Positions 24,993-34,136 of a stretch of 64,000 bases of DNA are shown piece by piece. Origin of the DNA: Flavobacterium hankyongi (GTDB lineage Bacteria > Bacteroidota > Bacteroidia > Flavobacteriales > Flavobacteriaceae); NCBI RefSeq assembly GCF_036840915.1, contig NZ_CP085725.1, forward strand, positions 2,914,001-2,978,000, given 5' to 3'. A program made the position numbers and the translations under genes. The number at the start of each line of letters is the position of its first letter. The first letter of the stretch is position 1. The notes under the pieces are model-generated. The model did not search any database, was not told where the DNA came from, and worked only from the letters and a program-made list of their open reading frames with translations.

Positions 24993-27266
24993 ATGAAAAA
25001 ACTAAAAAACGCCATTTTTTATTTTACGATTACAGGAGGTTTTATTTCATTAATGTATTGGGTTGTTGGTCAAGGTAAAAGTCTAGAAATTGGTCGTAAT
25101 GTTATTAGTCCAATTTCAAAACACACACAATGGGATCAATTTTTAGAAGGTTTATTTCATAATTTACAGCATCCATTAGCTATTTTATTGGCACAAATCA
25201 TTACCATTATTGTTGTGGCTCGCTTTTTTGGTTGGATATTTAAGAAAATTGGTCAACCATCAGTAATTGGTGAAATAATCGCAGGTATTTTTCTTGGACC
25301 CTCTCTTTTGGGTATGTACTTCCCAGAGTTTTCACTTGTTTTATTTCCAAAAGAATCACTAGGTAATCTTCAGTTTTTAAGTCAAATAGGTCTTATTCTT
25401 TTCATGTTTGTCATTGGAATGGAATTAGATTTAAAAGTACTTAAAAACAAAGCCAATGAGGCTGTAGTTATTAGTCATGCAAGTATAGTGTTTCCTTTTG
25501 CATTAGGTATAAGTCTTGCCTATTTTATATACAATAAATTTGCTCCAGAAGGAGTTGAATTTTTATCTTTTAGCTTATTCATGGGAATTGCCATGAGTAT
25601 AACTGCTTTTCCTGTCTTAGCCCGAATAGTTCAGGAAAGAGGAATGCATAAAACACGCTTAGGGTCAATAGTAATTACATGTGCTGCGGCCGATGATATT
25701 ACAGCTTGGTGCTTGCTTGCAGCTGTAATCGCTATTGTAAAGGCGGGCTCTTTTGTGAGTTCTTTATATGTTATTGGTCTGGCATTACTTTATGTTTTAA
25801 CAATGTTGTTTTTAGTAAAACCATTTTTAAAACGTGTAGGAGATTTGTATTCAAATAACGGAAACCTCAGTAAACCAGTTGTTGCCATCTTTTTTCTAAC
25901 ATTAATAATTTCGTCTTATGCTACTGAAGTAATAGGTATCCATGCTTTATTTGGCGCTTTTATGATGGGTGCAATTATGCCTGATATTTCTAAATTCAGA
26001 AATATATTTATAGAAAAAGTAGAAGATGTTTCGGTTTTACTTTTACTTCCTCTGTTTTTTGTATTTACAGGATTAAGAACTCAAATAGGACTTATTAATG
26101 ATCCTTATTTATTGAAAGTCACAGGATTTATAATTTTGGTAGCTGTTGTTGGAAAATTTGTTGGAAGCGCAATTGCTGCAAAATTCGTTGGACAAAACTG
26201 GAAAGAGAGTTTAACGATTGGGGCATTAATGAATACTAGAGGATTAATGGAGCTTGTGGTTTTAAATATAGGTTTTGATTTAGGTGTTCTTACTTCAGAA
26301 GTTTTTACTATGATGGTAATCATGGCTCTGGTTACAACGTTTATGACAGGACCTGCTCTAGATTTAATAAATCATATGTTTAAGTCGAAAGAAGAAGTTT
26401 CAGTTCTTGAAGAAGCCAAAACAGTAAATAAATTTAAAATACTTATCTCATTTGGTAATTTAGAGAAAGGGAAGTCGCTACTTAGATTAGCCAATAACCT
26501 TACAAAAAAGCAAAAAGATACTTCGTCTATTACCGCAATGCATTTAACGGTTAGTGACGAAATGCACGGTTTTAACATTGAAGAATACGAAAAGGAAACC
26601 TTTACACCCATATTAGAGCAATCTAAAGACATGGGGCAGGAGATAAGTACTATTTTTAAAGCTACTGTCGATATTGAAAATGACATTGCCGATATTGCTT
26701 CGCAGGGTGATTATGACTTATTGCTCGTTGGACTTGGGAAATCGATTTTTGAAGGAACCTTATTAGGAAAAGTTCTTGGCTTTACTACGAGAATTATTAA
26801 TCCGGATAGATTGTTAGACAAGATTACTGGAAAAGAAGGGTTGTTTGAAAATTCGATTTTTGATGAAAGAACACGTCAGATAATTGCTAAAAATAAACTA
26901 CCAATTGGGATTTTAATTGATAACGAATTTCAAAACACAGATAAGATTTTTGTGCCAATTTTTAGTGTTGAAGATGTTTTTTTATCTGATTATATTCATC
27001 GCTTTGTTTTTAATAATAATTCAGATGTAAGTATCGTTGATATAAAAGAACAAATTGAAAGTAACTTTTTATTAAAATCTACAATACATTCTTTGGAACA
27101 AAACTTTCCCCAAAACATTTCATTAATTGGTGAAAAATCTCTTGAAAGTAATTTTTTGACTAAGCAAGATTTGATGATAATAAGTTTAGAAAGTTGGAAA
27201 AAACTAGTCGATTCGCAAAGAGAATGGCTTTCTTTTGTTCCTTCTGTTTTAATTATTAAAACCTAA
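24993..27266 (+). CDS. CPA2-family cation/proton antiporter with cytoplasmic stress-protein-like domain
   Basis: The 757-residue protein has about twelve membrane helices (residues 10-455) with the CPA2 signatures GQPSVIGEIIAGIFLGPSLL, and AADDITAW on the helix carrying the ion-binding acidic pair. The C-terminal 290 residues are soluble and contain an alpha/beta region (about 475-590, KFKILISFGNLEKG...DLLLVGLGKS) that resembles universal-stress-protein folds, as in several eukaryotic and bacterial CPA2 relatives. It probably exchanges Na+ or K+ for H+. The last 18 bases overlap the convergent DUF5686 gene. Confidence 0.85.
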   Translation: MKKLKNAIFYFTITGGFISLMYWVVGQGKSLEIGRNVISPISKHTQWDQFLEGLFHNLQHPLAILLAQIITIIVVARFFGWIFKKIGQPSVIGEIIAGIFLGPSLLGMYFPEFSLVLFPKESLGNLQFLSQIGLILFMFVIGMELDLKVLKNKANEAVVISHASIVFPFALGISLAYFIYNKFAPEGVEFLSFSLFMGIAMSITAFPVLARIVQERGMHKTRLGSIVITCAAADDITAWCLLAAVIAIVKAGSFVSSLYVIGLALLYVLTMLFLVKPFLKRVGDLYSNNGNLSKPVVAIFFLTLIISSYATEVIGIHALFGAFMMGAIMPDISKFRNIFIEKVEDVSVLLLLPLFFVFTGLRTQIGLINDPYLLKVTGFIILVAVVGKFVGSAIAAKFVGQNWKESLTIGALMNTRGLMELVVLNIGFDLGVLTSEVFTMMVIMALVTTFMTGPALDLINHMFKSKEEVSVLEEAKTVNKFKILISFGNLEKGKSLLRLANNLTKKQKDTSSITAMHLTVSDEMHGFNIEEYEKETFTPILEQSKDMGQEISTIFKATVDIENDIADIASQGDYDLLLVGLGKSIFEGTLLGKVLGFTTRIINPDRLLDKITGKEGLFENSIFDERTRQIIAKNKLPIGILIDNEFQNTDKIFVPIFSVEDVFLSDYIHRFVFNNNSDVSIVDIKEQIESNFLLKSTIHSLEQNFPQNISLIGEKSLESNFLTKQDLMIISLESWKKLVDSQREWLSFVPSVLIIKT

Positions 27267-29504
27267 GTTAATTTGAATACTTAGTTTTATTGCAATATTG
27301 TCTTCAAATTGAGGTAAATGGTTAGCTCCATATCTATATGTCGCTGTGAAACCTATGCCTCTGTAAATTTGATTGAGTTCAAAACCAGATTCTAAAAATC
27401 CTTTATCAAGAGTTTTAAAATAGAAATTCTTGTGCTGTTCTTTGTTGTCTAATGTTCCTACACCATAGCGACTAACTAATGAAAAAACAGGATTTATTCT
27501 TTTTGAAATTTCCAGTTTCGGAAATTGATGTTCTAACTGGAAAAATACATGCTTGTTGGAAAAGAATTCATTATAAAACATAGTCTCAAAACTATCTCTT
27601 CCTGCAAAAGTTATTCTTTGAAGAATTTTACTTTTATTAAGATTATTTGGTGAATGATTGTATAGATGCGTTATTGGGACATCTCCATAAGCATAACCTG
27701 TTTCAGCTAAAAAAGAAATCTTATGATTTGAATTGAATTTTTTCTGATAATCAAACCTGAATTCAAATTTTCCAAAATCAAAGTAATTGTTCCAAATCCC
27801 ATTTAGAGATTGTGAGAATTGGAATGTAAACTTAGGGTATCTTTTTTCTATTTCTATTCTTCCACTTGGGGTTTGCATGAATTTACTAAACGGATTCCAT
27901 TGTACTGAAGTAGTAAATAGTGTTGCATAAAAATCATCATATAAGATGCCTTTGTTTTCAAATGAATAATCAAACTTAGGTTCAATAAAGCTATGAGTTA
28001 CTTGGAAAATACTTTGTGTTTTAGGAATTATTTTGGTTTCTAAAAATGCTTTCCAGGTTTCGTGGTTATAAAATGTACTAATGTTAAACGGTCTTGGATC
28101 ATAAATTTTAAAAACACGTTTGTCGATTTCGAAATTTGTGTTAGCTATTTCATTCAAATCATCTTTGTAGGAAATGCCAAACCAAGTTTCGGTTTGTTTA
28201 CCAAATCTGTAAGCATTCGATAAGAATATTTTAAAGAAGCCATCTTTTGTTCCATAGGCTCCATATCCTTCAATTTTGTAATTTTTAGATAGTTTTTCGT
28301 TTGTAACACCACCAATTCCAACTCTAAATCCTTCATAATTATTATAACGAATAAGGTATCTTAAATCCACATCAAAAAAATCAATTGGATAGTATCCGTT
28401 AATTACTTTACGGCCAATTTTTATTTTATTTTCCCACCTTCTTTTTTCAACCAAACTATCTAGTGAAACATATGTAGGATTACTTCTTACATCGGTCGAA
28501 TCATTAAAATATGTATACCATAAGTTGTCTTTTTTTGTAATTGCTTTTTCGTTTATTTCGATTGCAATTTCTTTTTGTTTGAGATTAGTAATCTGATTAA
28601 AACGTGGTTCAAAATACGTGGTATACGATTTGATTTCGATAAAATCGGAAGCATATTTTTTATTCTCTGGATTGAATTTAGGATTCGTTCCTTCAAAGGT
28701 TATGGTTTCACCCAAAATTTTTATTGGTGATTTGCTATTGCCTTTTTTGATAGTAAGGCTATTTTTTTTAGGAATCCAGTTGTTTAAATCTCTATTAAAA
28801 TCAAATTCATGTAATGAATATACTTTGAGAATTCCTGATACTTTAAGTTCAAGTTTTACAATGCTAAGTTTTTCGGCATCTAAAAATAAAACCCCATAAA
28901 GTTTGTTTTTTTTGCTTTCTGTTTTTGGTTCAAATGTGACTTTGTAAACTTTTCTGTTTTCTAGAATTAATGAGTCTTTTAAATTGTAATTATATTTTGT
29001 AAATCCTCTTTTAGAAATTGGGCTAAAATATTCTTTTTCAACTAAATATATTTTTTCGTCATAAGCTGATTGAGGTTGTAATTGAAGTGCAAAATATTCG
29101 TATATGGGCTCTTTAAAACCAGCCATTCTAGTAGCGAGAATAATCTCTTTATTTTGACCGTTAAGGGTTTTGATTTTTGAAATTTTCTCTGTTTGATATA
29201 AATGCTGTTTTGAAATTACTTTTTTGAAAGTTTGGTCTGAAGAATCAATTTCTTTGAGGATTTTTTTGCCTTTTTTTATAACAAAAATGGTGTCGACATG
29301 ACCTTTTATGTCTTCAGGATTTGCAGTGATTATTAATTTGTTGTAGGTAGTTGATTCAAAATTCCTTGTTTCGTTTGTCTTTTTAAGATCAATCGTTTTT
29401 TTGATTATTTCTTCAGCAGAATATTTATTTATTTGAGCTCTTGTTTTGATTGTCAAACCAAAAGAAAGTAGAATTACTGCAAAAAAAATCTTCTTTATAA
29501 CCAT
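27249..29504 (-). CDS. DUF5686 outer-membrane protein (regulatory domain plus beta-barrel)
   Basis: Start at ATG 29502-29504, which leaves a normal signal peptide (IKKIFFAVILLSFGLTIKTRAQ); the longer frame needs a TTG and an unlikely aromatic leader. The 751-residue protein opens with a segment typical of DUF5686 (YNKLIITANPEDIKGHVDTI, about residues 50-70). It then has a beta-rich middle with YKVTFEPKTESKKNKLYGVL and a C-terminal half of alternating aromatic strands that ends LSIQINLGFNN, as expected for a BamA/surface-antigen-like barrel. Function in the family is unknown; an outer-membrane location is likely. Confidence 0.75.
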   Translation of the reverse strand: MVIKKIFFAVILLSFGLTIKTRAQINKYSAEEIIKKTIDLKKTNETRNFESTTYNKLIITANPEDIKGHVDTIFVIKKGKKILKEIDSSDQTFKKVISKQHLYQTEKISKIKTLNGQNKEIILATRMAGFKEPIYEYFALQLQPQSAYDEKIYLVEKEYFSPISKRGFTKYNYNLKDSLILENRKVYKVTFEPKTESKKNKLYGVLFLDAEKLSIVKLELKVSGILKVYSLHEFDFNRDLNNWIPKKNSLTIKKGNSKSPIKILGETITFEGTNPKFNPENKKYASDFIEIKSYTTYFEPRFNQITNLKQKEIAIEINEKAITKKDNLWYTYFNDSTDVRSNPTYVSLDSLVEKRRWENKIKIGRKVINGYYPIDFFDVDLRYLIRYNNYEGFRVGIGGVTNEKLSKNYKIEGYGAYGTKDGFFKIFLSNAYRFGKQTETWFGISYKDDLNEIANTNFEIDKRVFKIYDPRPFNISTFYNHETWKAFLETKIIPKTQSIFQVTHSFIEPKFDYSFENKGILYDDFYATLFTTSVQWNPFSKFMQTPSGRIEIEKRYPKFTFQFSQSLNGIWNNYFDFGKFEFRFDYQKKFNSNHKISFLAETGYAYGDVPITHLYNHSPNNLNKSKILQRITFAGRDSFETMFYNEFFSNKHVFFQLEHQFPKLEISKRINPVFSLVSRYGVGTLDNKEQHKNFYFKTLDKGFLESGFELNQIYRGIGFTATYRYGANHLPQFEDNIAIKLSIQINLGFNN

Positions 29505-29556
29505 CCAAAAAAATATAAACCAATAAAATGGTATGACAAATATAGATGTATTCCAT

Positions 29557-29582
29557 AAAAAAATCTGCATAAAGCAGATTTT
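29557..29582 (-). terminator. Terminator of the coiled-coil protein gene
   Basis: On the minus strand AAAATCTGC and GCAGATTTT pair around a TTTAT loop, followed by more T residues. It lies 27-50 bases after the stop of the gene at 29610-30473 and ahead of the DUF5686 gene. Confidence 0.75.
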
Positions 29583-29609
29583 AGTGGTTTTTGGTTAGTG
29601 TTAAGTGTA

Positions 29610-30473
29610 TTATTCTAATTCAAATGAAGAATTCAATATTAGTTTAGATTTGTCAAACACATTAATAAAAAATGAACCTGATTCTAAATCGCTGGTAGGA
29701 ACTTCAATAGTGACTGGAGTTGTTTTTCCGTCATATTTTATTTCTTTTGATGAACTATAGGCTAATGATTTAGCACCAAATTTCTTTTCTTTTTTTGTTC
29801 CTACAATATTATTTTTATTATCTATAATTTGAACAAAAAACTCTTTTGTTGTTGGCTTTGTAAATTCATTTTCGGCAATTTCGAATGAAACTGTGATTAA
29901 ATCTGTTTTGCTTGCTTTTTTAGTTTCTATTTGTTTTCCTGAACTACGAGTTTTAAAAAAATTAGTCTTAAAATCGTAAAAATAAAGTTTAGAAGCTGTG
30001 GAGATTTTCTTGGTTAACTTTTTATGCGCACTTATCAAGGTGTCATTTTTTGTTTTTTCTTTCTTAAGAGCAATGTTTGTACTGTCAATTTTTCTTTTAT
30101 AAAGAGTAACTTCATTTAATAAATCTCCAATTCGATTGTCAATATCTGTAACGTTTTTTTTGTAATCAGCGATGTTGGTTGCGCTAAGATTTTTTTTCTT
30201 TTTTAATTCGGAAATCAACTTTCTGATTCGTAATTCTTCTGATGCTACTTTTTTTGATAAAGAGCTATTACTTGTCATTGTTTGTGCTAATAGCTTTTGA
30301 GATTTTTCTAAATCTTTTAAAACATTATGTTTTTCCTCTCTAAGTGAAACAATAATATCTTTTGATCTATCTGACATTTTGTAGATATAGTACATACTTC
30401 CAAGAAGCGTTGTTGCAAGAAGAATAATTACAGTTTTTAAATTATTATTTACTTTTTGAGTATTTTTTTGCAT
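29610..30473 (-). CDS. Membrane-anchored coiled-coil protein of unknown function
   Basis: The 287-residue protein has a short cytoplasmic start, one membrane helix (residues 13-30, LKTVIILLATTLLGSMYY), a long Lys/Glu/Leu-rich coiled coil (about 38-150) and a C-terminal beta-rich domain (about 160-287) with ITVSFEIAENEFTKPTTKEF and TIEVPTSDLESGSFFINV. The layout suits a periplasmic spacer or scaffold. No named family is recognised, although similar Bacteroidota proteins exist to my knowledge. It starts eight bases after the MFS gene stop, so the two are likely one operon. Confidence 0.6.
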   Translation of the reverse strand: MQKNTQKVNNNLKTVIILLATTLLGSMYYIYKMSDRSKDIIVSLREEKHNVLKDLEKSQKLLAQTMTSNSSLSKKVASEELRIRKLISELKKKKNLSATNIADYKKNVTDIDNRIGDLLNEVTLYKRKIDSTNIALKKEKTKNDTLISAHKKLTKKISTASKLYFYDFKTNFFKTRSSGKQIETKKASKTDLITVSFEIAENEFTKPTTKEFFVQIIDNKNNIVGTKKEKKFGAKSLAYSSSKEIKYDGKTTPVTIEVPTSDLESGSFFINVFDKSKLILNSSFELE

Positions 30474-30481
30474 TGATAGTA

Positions 30482-31723
30482 TTACTGTATTTTGATGTTG
30501 TTTTCTGTTTTAATGTTCTTGTCTAAGATATAATATAAGCTAATTCCTATTAAGCCAACAATTGCCATTAATAACCAGTTTGAAAAGTAGTTAAAATTTT
30601 CGATAACTGAAAAACCAATTTTAGGACTTGTGATTTGCGCGATACTAAAACTCATTGTATATAATGCCATATATTTTCCTTCATGTCCTTTAATTGCTCT
30701 GTTGAATGCAAAGGTGTTAGAAAAAGAGAATAATAATATTTGACCAATAGTTATTAAAAAAATACTTAAGGCCATTATGGTTATTGATTTTGAAATTAAT
30801 AAGCAAAAGAAACCTAGTGTCATAAAGACAGAACCTAATAGGATTATTTTGGTGTCTTCATACTTTTTGGTTTCTAAAAACCCAATTAGAGGCATCTCAA
30901 AAAGAAAAATTATTATTCCGTTTAGAGAAAGTAGTAATCCTATTTCAACTTCATTGAGCTTTAATTTTTCTGTATTGTAAAGCGGTATTGTAGTAAATAA
31001 TTGGAAAAACAAAAATGCTGTAATAAAGCTTGCGAATAAAAAGAGAATGAAATTTTTGTCAAACATATTGCTTTTTTCAACAATAGCTGCTTCAATTCTT
31101 TGTTTTCTTAATATAGTTTTTCTGGCTTTATATATTTTACTCTCGTCAATTAATAACATGAAAACTGTGATCGCAATTATGCAAGTTAAGCCATCTATCC
31201 AAAACAACAAGTCATAGTTGTCTTTTTGGATTAGTACACCAGCAATAATTGGCCCTGAAACAATCCCTAGATTTACTGCAAGCCTAATAAGTGTTAAGGC
31301 TCTAGTTCTGTTTTCATTGTTAGTAAAGTTAGAAACTGCTACATACATTGCTGGTTTGTACATGTCAGCAATTGCGGTTATCAAGAATAATCCAACACAT
31401 AACTCGACAAAATCATATAAAAACATCAAAGCTATTATACCAAAGCCTGTTAAGAAAAGACTTGATAACATTATGGTGAAATAACCAATTTTGTCTGTTA
31501 ATTTTCCGCCAAGCCATGAGCCAGTTAAGGAGCCTACTCCAATACAAACCATCATCCAACCTATCTCGTTGAACGAGAAGAAGAATTCTTCATGTAAATA
31601 TTTTGTCAAGAAAGGCATCACCATTGCGCCTGTCCTGTTTATGTAAGTTATAAGCGTTAACACCCATATTTCACGAGAAAATCCTTTGAAATTTTTAATA
31701 TAGGAGGTTAAATAACGCTGCAT
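30482..31723 (-). CDS. MFS transporter (paralogue C)
   Basis: ATG 31721-31723 is preferred to a TTG 18 bases earlier. The 413-residue protein has 12 hydrophobic segments and the MFS loop 2-3 motif as GSWLGGKLTDKIG. Its start, REIWVLTLITYINRTGAMVMPFLTKYL, is clearly shared with the MFS proteins at 34137 and 39907, so the window holds three members of one subfamily. Substrate unknown; drug or metabolite efflux is the usual guess. It is followed by the coiled-coil gene eight bases later. Confidence 0.8.
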   Translation of the reverse strand: MQRYLTSYIKNFKGFSREIWVLTLITYINRTGAMVMPFLTKYLHEEFFFSFNEIGWMMVCIGVGSLTGSWLGGKLTDKIGYFTIMLSSLFLTGFGIIALMFLYDFVELCVGLFLITAIADMYKPAMYVAVSNFTNNENRTRALTLIRLAVNLGIVSGPIIAGVLIQKDNYDLLFWIDGLTCIIAITVFMLLIDESKIYKARKTILRKQRIEAAIVEKSNMFDKNFILFLFASFITAFLFFQLFTTIPLYNTEKLKLNEVEIGLLLSLNGIIIFLFEMPLIGFLETKKYEDTKIILLGSVFMTLGFFCLLISKSITIMALSIFLITIGQILLFSFSNTFAFNRAIKGHEGKYMALYTMSFSIAQITSPKIGFSVIENFNYFSNWLLMAIVGLIGISLYYILDKNIKTENNIKIQ

Positions 31724-31788
31724 TAGTTTTGGTGCTTGCAATCATTAAAAAATAGAACTCTAATTTTCTTTGATTATTAAAAATATGC

Positions 31789-32865
31789 TTAGTAGATTTT
31801 CTTCACCTTTTTAGATCGGTCAGCAACATAAGAAACTAACCAAGCTATTTGTCCTTCTTTAGCAAAATATAATTTCTTGTTATTTATGTTAGGGATTGCT
31901 TCCAAACAGACTAGTAAAATATTGCTACCTGAGATTAGGTATTTTTGAGAATATGTTTTTAGAACTTTTTCAACTTCTTTATCCGTTTTTGCTTGTTCTT
32001 CAAATTTTTTGAAATTGTTTTTGAGTATAGCATCATAGTTGATTACATCTTCAAGTTTAAATTCGTTGAATGTTTCTTTAGCTGCTCCACTATATAAAGT
32101 GTAAAAAGCCCAAACAGCTCCACCAGACATGTAAACTTTTTCTTTCTCAAGTGCAGTAGGTTTTGAGCCATACATTGCTGCAACTTGCTCGCGAAGAGTT
32201 GGTAAGAAACCAAAAGATTTGATGTTGAATTCGTTTATTTCATCATTTCTGGTTTTTTTAAGGACTGCTTCCGTTAGTGTAATTGTTCCATAATTTAAAC
32301 TCAATGGAAAAAACACAAAGTTTTCACTATTAAAAACATCAACATAACCACCTTTTGTATTACCACCTCCAATGTCTAAAACCATAGAGTCTTTATAGTC
32401 AACAGGGGGAATGCAACCTTTTAAAAGCATTTTGCCTTCCATTTGAGCATCTATAAATTCCATTTCTTTACCTGTTGTTGCTTTCACTTTGTCAATAAGT
32501 GCCTTGGTGTTTTTTGCCATAGCCACACCTGATGATCCTACAATGAAAATATTAGCATCAATCACTCCAATTTCATTTTTTATCTTTTTGTAATTGTTTG
32601 CAACTACGTTTGTTGCTTTGTCAATATCTTCTTGTGCTAAGTTTCCATCAATTGAAATTCCTTTGGCTAAGGCAACATTTTCTGTCCAATAAGATTTGAT
32701 GTTAAAACCACCTTTTTTGATATTATAAACATCAATAACAGACATTTTTATTCCTTTGCTTCCAATTTCAATTCCTGCAAAAATGTTTTCATTTTCTTGA
32801 GAAAAAAGTAAAGACTGTGTAAAAATAAGTAGGATTAGTGTAAAGTGTAATTTTAGACTTTTCAT
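31789..32865 (-). CDS. Exported Ppx/GppA-like phosphatase-fold protein
   Basis: The 358-residue protein begins with a signal peptide (MKSLKLHFTLILLIFTQSLL, cleavage after FSQ). It then shows the ASKHA nucleotide-binding fold as in exopolyphosphatase/guanosine pentaphosphatase: AGIEIGSKGIKMSVID (phosphate 1), GSSGVA near 108-113, and MVLDIGGGNTKGG near 163-175 (phosphate 2). Export of a Ppx/GppA-type protein is unusual because ATP is absent from the periplasm; polyphosphate or another phospho-compound is a possible substrate. Its first codons mark the left edge of the frr-pyrH duplication. The gene reads away from that duplication. Confidence 0.7.
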   Translation of the reverse strand: MKSLKLHFTLILLIFTQSLLFSQENENIFAGIEIGSKGIKMSVIDVYNIKKGGFNIKSYWTENVALAKGISIDGNLAQEDIDKATNVVANNYKKIKNEIGVIDANIFIVGSSGVAMAKNTKALIDKVKATTGKEMEFIDAQMEGKMLLKGCIPPVDYKDSMVLDIGGGNTKGGYVDVFNSENFVFFPLSLNYGTITLTEAVLKKTRNDEINEFNIKSFGFLPTLREQVAAMYGSKPTALEKEKVYMSGGAVWAFYTLYSGAAKETFNEFKLEDVINYDAILKNNFKKFEEQAKTDKEVEKVLKTYSQKYLISGSNILLVCLEAIPNINNKKLYFAKEGQIAWLVSYVADRSKKVKKIY

Positions 32866-32999
32866 TAGGTCTCGTTTTTGGGTTACTTAATTTGCTGGGA
32901 TTTCAAAAATATTAAAATTTTGTTAATAATAAAGTTAAAATTATACTAAAGAAAAAATCCGCCAAATTGCGGATTTTATATTTAGATATAGTCAAATTG

Positions 33000-33555
33000 C
33001 TAAACTTTCATTATTTCAGCTTCTTTGATAGCTAAATGGTCATCAATTTTTTTGATGTATGCATCTGTTAATTTTTGAACATTTTCTTCAGCTGTTTTGC
33101 AAATATCTTCAGCTGTTCCATCTTTATCTAATTTTTTGATGTCTGTATTTGTGTCTTTACGCGCATTACGAATACCTATTTTTGCATCTTCGGCTTCAGA
33201 TTTGGCTTGTTTTACTAAATCTTTACGACGTTCCTCAGTTAATGGTGGTACAGAAATAATAATGTTGCACCATTGTTCATTGGGTTAAAATCGATATTAG
33301 CAATCATGATTACTTTTTAATAGGTTGTAACATGTTTTTTTTTTTTTTCAAGGTGTCACCTTTATAGTTCTAGCATCGGGAACATTAATGTTGGCGACTT
33401 GTTTGTGAACCATAATAATCTACAAACACATCACCTAACATTTGTGGAGATGCTTTATCTGCACGAATATTTAAAAATTCTTTTTATAAGTGAGCAATAG
33501 AACCTTCCATAGATTCTTTAGTGCTGTCTAGTATAAAATTAATTTCTTCAGTCAT
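33000..33555 (-). pseudogene. frr: Degenerate copy of frr (ribosome recycling factor)
   Basis: Compared with the intact gene at 37738-38301, this copy retains the start (cat at 33553-33555) and stop (33000-33002). It has a one-base loss in GTTGCACCATTG (GTTATCACCATTG in the intact gene), a one-base loss in CTTTTTAATAGG, an expanded T run near 33335-33347, and an 11-base deletion near 33404. These shifts destroy the reading frame, so no recycling factor can be made. The original terminator hairpin (AAAATCCGC / GCGGATTTT) survives at 32954-32977. Confidence 0.92.
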
Positions 33556-33610
33556 TTTTAGCTTTCAGTTTTTGGTCTTAGTTTTCTGTTTAGATTACTT
33601 TGACTGTTTG

Positions 33611-34053
33611 TTATATATTAACTACTGTTCCTACGTTTTCTCCTTTACAAATTCTTAATAAATTACCTTCTTTGTTCATGTCAAACACAATGATTGTTAA
33701 TTTATTTTCTTGACTCAAAGTAAATGCTGTTGTGTTCATTACATTTAATCCTTTTTAATCCTTTTGCTAATACATCATTAAAAGAAATGTAATCAAATTT
33801 TACTGTATCTGGATTTTTCTCTGGATAGGTATCACCTCTTGAGACTGCGGCAGTATCAACTGTAAAATAAGGATTTCTTGTTCCATTTCCGAATATTTCC
33901 GCCACCAATTACAATTGCAATTTCTACTCATGAATCATGAATTTGTTTAATTTCTTCGGCATATCCGCCTAATCTTTTAGGGTCAATACCATATTGACAA
34001 TCTCCCATGAGTGCTTCGCTACTTAATTTTAAGAGTATTCTTTTGTATTTCAT
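33611..34053 (-). pseudogene. pyrH: Degenerate copy of pyrH (UMP kinase)
   Basis: Only about 443 of the 708 bases of pyrH remain. There is a 10-base tandem duplication (TAATCCTTTT) near 33750, a deletion of about 54 bases near 33826, and a deletion of about 221 bases near 33890 whose ends in the intact gene are two AAATATT repeats (38682 and 38903). The start (34051-34053) and stop (33611-33613) positions are still recognisable. The nucleotide-binding centre is gone, so it cannot be functional. Confidence 0.92.
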
Positions 34054-34097
34054 AGTTTAATGGGGGTTTTAGTAAAAAAAAATCAATTTTTTATTAC

Positions 34098-34105
34098 TAT
34101 GTTTG
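34098..34105 (+). promoter_or_regulatory. Likely -7 box ahead of MFS gene
   Basis: TATGTTTG fits TAnnTTTG and lies 31 bases upstream of the MFS ATG at 34137. No good TTG is seen at the -33 position, so support is modest. Confidence 0.4.
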
Positions 34106-34136
34106 CACGCAATTTTTTTGCATTAAAATTATACAA

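Larger units (their letters stand above)
32851..34053. repeat. Direct repeat, copy A (degenerate frr-pyrH segment)
   Basis: From 32851 to 34053 the sequence matches 37592-39065 closely base by base, including the start of the Ppx-like gene, its intergenic region, the frr terminator hairpin, frr, the frr-pyrH spacer and pyrH. Copy A is shorter because of several deletions. Similarity ends sharply at the pyrH start codon. The order relative to the Ppx-like gene is intact here, while copy B keeps only its first five codons. Confidence 0.9.

Noticed and set aside
33097..33288. A plus-strand frame over the dead frr copy, matched by a similar frame at 37874-38161 over intact frr.
   Set aside because: Both are antisense shadows of frr; conservation reflects the frr sequence, not the opposite strand.
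33702..33908. A 68-codon minus-strand frame in the dead pyrH copy that could be read as a small gene.
   Set aside because: It is a fragment of pyrH left between deletions, readable only because the frame was rearranged; no independent start or function is supported.
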